This document shows, piece by piece, positions 4,374 through 5,832 of a DNA stretch of 5,832 bases; within the stretch, counting starts at the first letter, position 1; the number at the start of each line of letters is the position of its first letter. Below the pieces are notes generated by a model that made no database searches, was not told where the DNA came from, and saw only the letters and a list, made by a program, of their open reading frames with translations. Origin of the DNA: DATAYA01 sp036272815. Its GTDB lineage: Bacteria > Pseudomonadota > Alphaproteobacteria > Acetobacterales > Acetobacteraceae. The stretch lies in assembly GCA_036272815.1 (NCBI GenBank), contig DATAYA010000080.1:1-5832 (forward strand), given 5' to 3'. The translations under genes were made by a program, and so were the position numbers.

Positions 4374-5832
4374 CTACTCCGCCGCCACGAACCCGCCGCT
4401 CTGCCGCGCCCACAGCCGCGCATACACGCCGCCGTCGCGCAGCAATTCGGCATGCGTGCCCTGCTCCACCACGCGCCCCGCCTCGAGCACCACGAGCCGG
4501 TCCATGCGCGCGACCGTCGACAGCCGGTGCGCGATCGCGATGCAGGTGCGGCCGCGCATCAGGCCGTCGAGCTGTTCCTGGATCGCCGCCTCCACCGCGC
4601 TGTCGAGCGCACTGGTCGCCTCGTCGAGCACCAGGATCGGCGCGCCCTTGAGCAGCACGCGCGCGATCGCGATGCGCTGCCGCTGGCCGCCGGAGAGCTT
4701 GACGCCGCGCTCGCCGACATGCGCGTCGTAGCCGAAGCGTCCGTGCCAATCCTCCAGGCCCAGGATGAACTCGTGCGCGTGCGCCTGTTGCGCCGCCGCC
4801 TCGATCTCGGCCTCGCTCGCCTCCGGGCGGCCGTAGCCGATGTTGTCGCGGATGCTGCGGTGGAGCAGGGCGGTGTCCTGTGTCACCACCGCGATGTGCG
4901 CGCGCAGACTCTCCTGCGTGACGCGGGCGATGTCCTGGCCGTCGATCAGGATGCGGCCGGCCTCAGGTGAGAAGAAGCCGAGCAGCAGGTTGACCAGCGT
5001 GCTCTTGCCGGCCCCGGACGCGCCGACCAGTCCGACGCGCTCGCCGGCCGCGATGTCGAGGTCGATGCCGTGCAGCACGCCGCGCTCGGTGCCGTAGCCG
5101 AAGCGCAGATGCTCGAAGCGGATCGCACCCCGCAAGACCCGCAGCGGCGTGGCACCCGGCGCGTCCGGCTGCCGGCGCGGGACCGAAAGCGAACGCATCC
5201 CGTCCTGCACCGAGCCGATGTTCTCGAAGAGAGAAAAAATGTTGCGCGCGACCCAGCCGGCGTTGGTGGTGCACTGGAAGGCGAGCGGCAGCGCGGTCGC
5301 GATCGCGGCGACGGCGATGCGCCCTTCCGACCAGAGCAGCAGCGCGACCGTCGCCGTCGCTCCGAGCAGCAATGCGTTGAGTAGCGCGAGCGTGCCGGTC
5401 ATCCCGGTCAGCATCCGCGTCATCGCGCGCATCGCGCCGGTATGGCCGTCCACCGCGTCGCGCACGAAGGCGTCTTCATCCTGCGCGCGCGCGAACAGTT
5501 TGACGGTGAGGATGTTGGTGTAGCTGTCGACGATACGCCCGGTCAGCAGCGAGCGCATCTCGGCCACCGCGCGCGAGCGGCCGGCGAGGCGCGGGACGAA
5601 ATACCGCAGCACGAAGAAATAGGCGACGAACCACGCCAGCACCGGCGCCGCCAGCCGCAGGTCGAGCCGCCCCAGCACCGTGATCGCGCTGGTCGCGAAC
5701 ACGAGGATGTACCAGACCGCGTCGGCGACCGAGACGACGGCATTCTGCACCGCAGGTCCCGCCTGGATGACGCGGTTGGCGATGCGGCCGGCGAAGTCGT
5801 CCTGGAAGAACGACCACGACTGGCGGACGATA
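4374..5832 (-). CDS. ABC exporter half-transporter (fused membrane and ATPase domains), partial
   Basis: The frame is open to the right edge, so the N-terminus lies outside the window; 485 residues are visible, counted from the codon at 5829-5831. A GTG at 5750 is not the start: the 27 codons before it encode family-typical sequence (WSFFQDDFAGRIANRVIQAG). Residues 1 to about 200 hold the last part of the type-I exporter membrane domain, including hydrophobic helices near 28-80 and 145-190 and the SYTNILTVKLFARAQDE coupling region. The ATPase domain has Walker A GASGAGKST at 270-278, Q-loop Q318, signature LSGGQ at 379-383, Walker B ILVLDE at 399-404, D-loop SALD at 407-410 and switch His435 (AIAHRLSTV). 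All catalytic residues are intact. It should act as a homo- or heterodimer in the inner membrane exporting a lipid, glycan or drug-like substrate; the cargo cannot be told from the sequence. A pair of palindromes follows the stop. Confidence 0.95.
   Translation of the reverse strand, partial: IVRQSWSFFQDDFAGRIANRVIQAGPAVQNAVVSVADAVWYILVFATSAITVLGRLDLRLAAPVLAWFVAYFFVLRYFVPRLAGRSRAVAEMRSLLTGRIVDSYTNILTVKLFARAQDEDAFVRDAVDGHTGAMRAMTRMLTGMTGTLALLNALLLGATATVALLLWSEGRIAVAAIATALPLAFQCTTNAGWVARNIFSLFENIGSVQDGMRSLSVPRRQPDAPGATPLRVLRGAIRFEHLRFGYGTERGVLHGIDLDIAAGERVGLVGASGAGKSTLVNLLLGFFSPEAGRILIDGQDIARVTQESLRAHIAVVTQDTALLHRSIRDNIGYGRPEASEAEIEAAAQQAHAHEFILGLEDWHGRFGYDAHVGERGVKLSGGQRQRIAIARVLLKGAPILVLDEATSALDSAVEAAIQEQLDGLMRGRTCIAIAHRLSTVARMDRLVVLEAGRVVEQGTHAELLRDGGVYARLWARQSGGFVAAE

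Noticed and set aside
1..5832. Search for CRISPR arrays, tRNA/rRNA genes, insertion sequences, attachment sites, defence or toxin-antitoxin genes
   Set aside because: No regularly spaced repeats, no tRNA-like arms or CCA, no transposase/integrase motifs and no terminal inverted repeats were seen. Apart from the small unknown and the exported repeat protein, the genes belong to well-known families.

Overview
The window is GC-rich DNA (about 70% in hand-counted coding lines). It encodes alphaproteobacterial-looking proteins and reads as an ordinary, gene-dense bacterial chromosome. My best guess at the host is the Acetobacteraceae or a nearby alphaproteobacterial group, on protein resemblance and GC content only. 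I see no transposase, phage gene, CRISPR array, rRNA or tRNA.

Layout, left to right. Positions 1-293 hold nothing I can assign. A small Arg/His-rich protein of unknown function follows on the + strand (294-833). It converges on a minus-strand gene (862-1548) for an exported DUF5666-like protein with an internal repeat. From a 127-base divergent region, a two-gene + strand operon starts: a four-helix b-type cytochrome (1676-2305, probable GTG start), then a sulfite-oxidase-family molybdopterin oxidoreductase (2302-3045). The two overlap by ATGA. This operon converges on a minus-strand class I SAM-dependent methyltransferase (3139-4203) with its own AT-rich promoter region. Beyond a pair of tandem palindromes (4324-4367) lies the C-terminal 485 residues of an ABC exporter half-transporter (4374 to the right edge, minus strand, N-terminus outside the window).

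How the genes may work together. The central unit is a membrane redox module. The cytochrome b probably carries electrons between the quinone pool and the periplasmic Mo enzyme, which has a Tat-type twin arginine and a lipobox. The arrangement resembles MsrP/MsrQ, but the cytochrome is of the hydrogenase/b561 type. The divergent exported protein probably belongs to the same module. The methyltransferase and ABC exporter lie on the same strand but are separated by about 170 bases containing a terminator-like structure and a candidate promoter, so they are probably separate transcription units. The least explained items are the small unknown protein, the repeat-bearing exported protein and the tandem palindromes.
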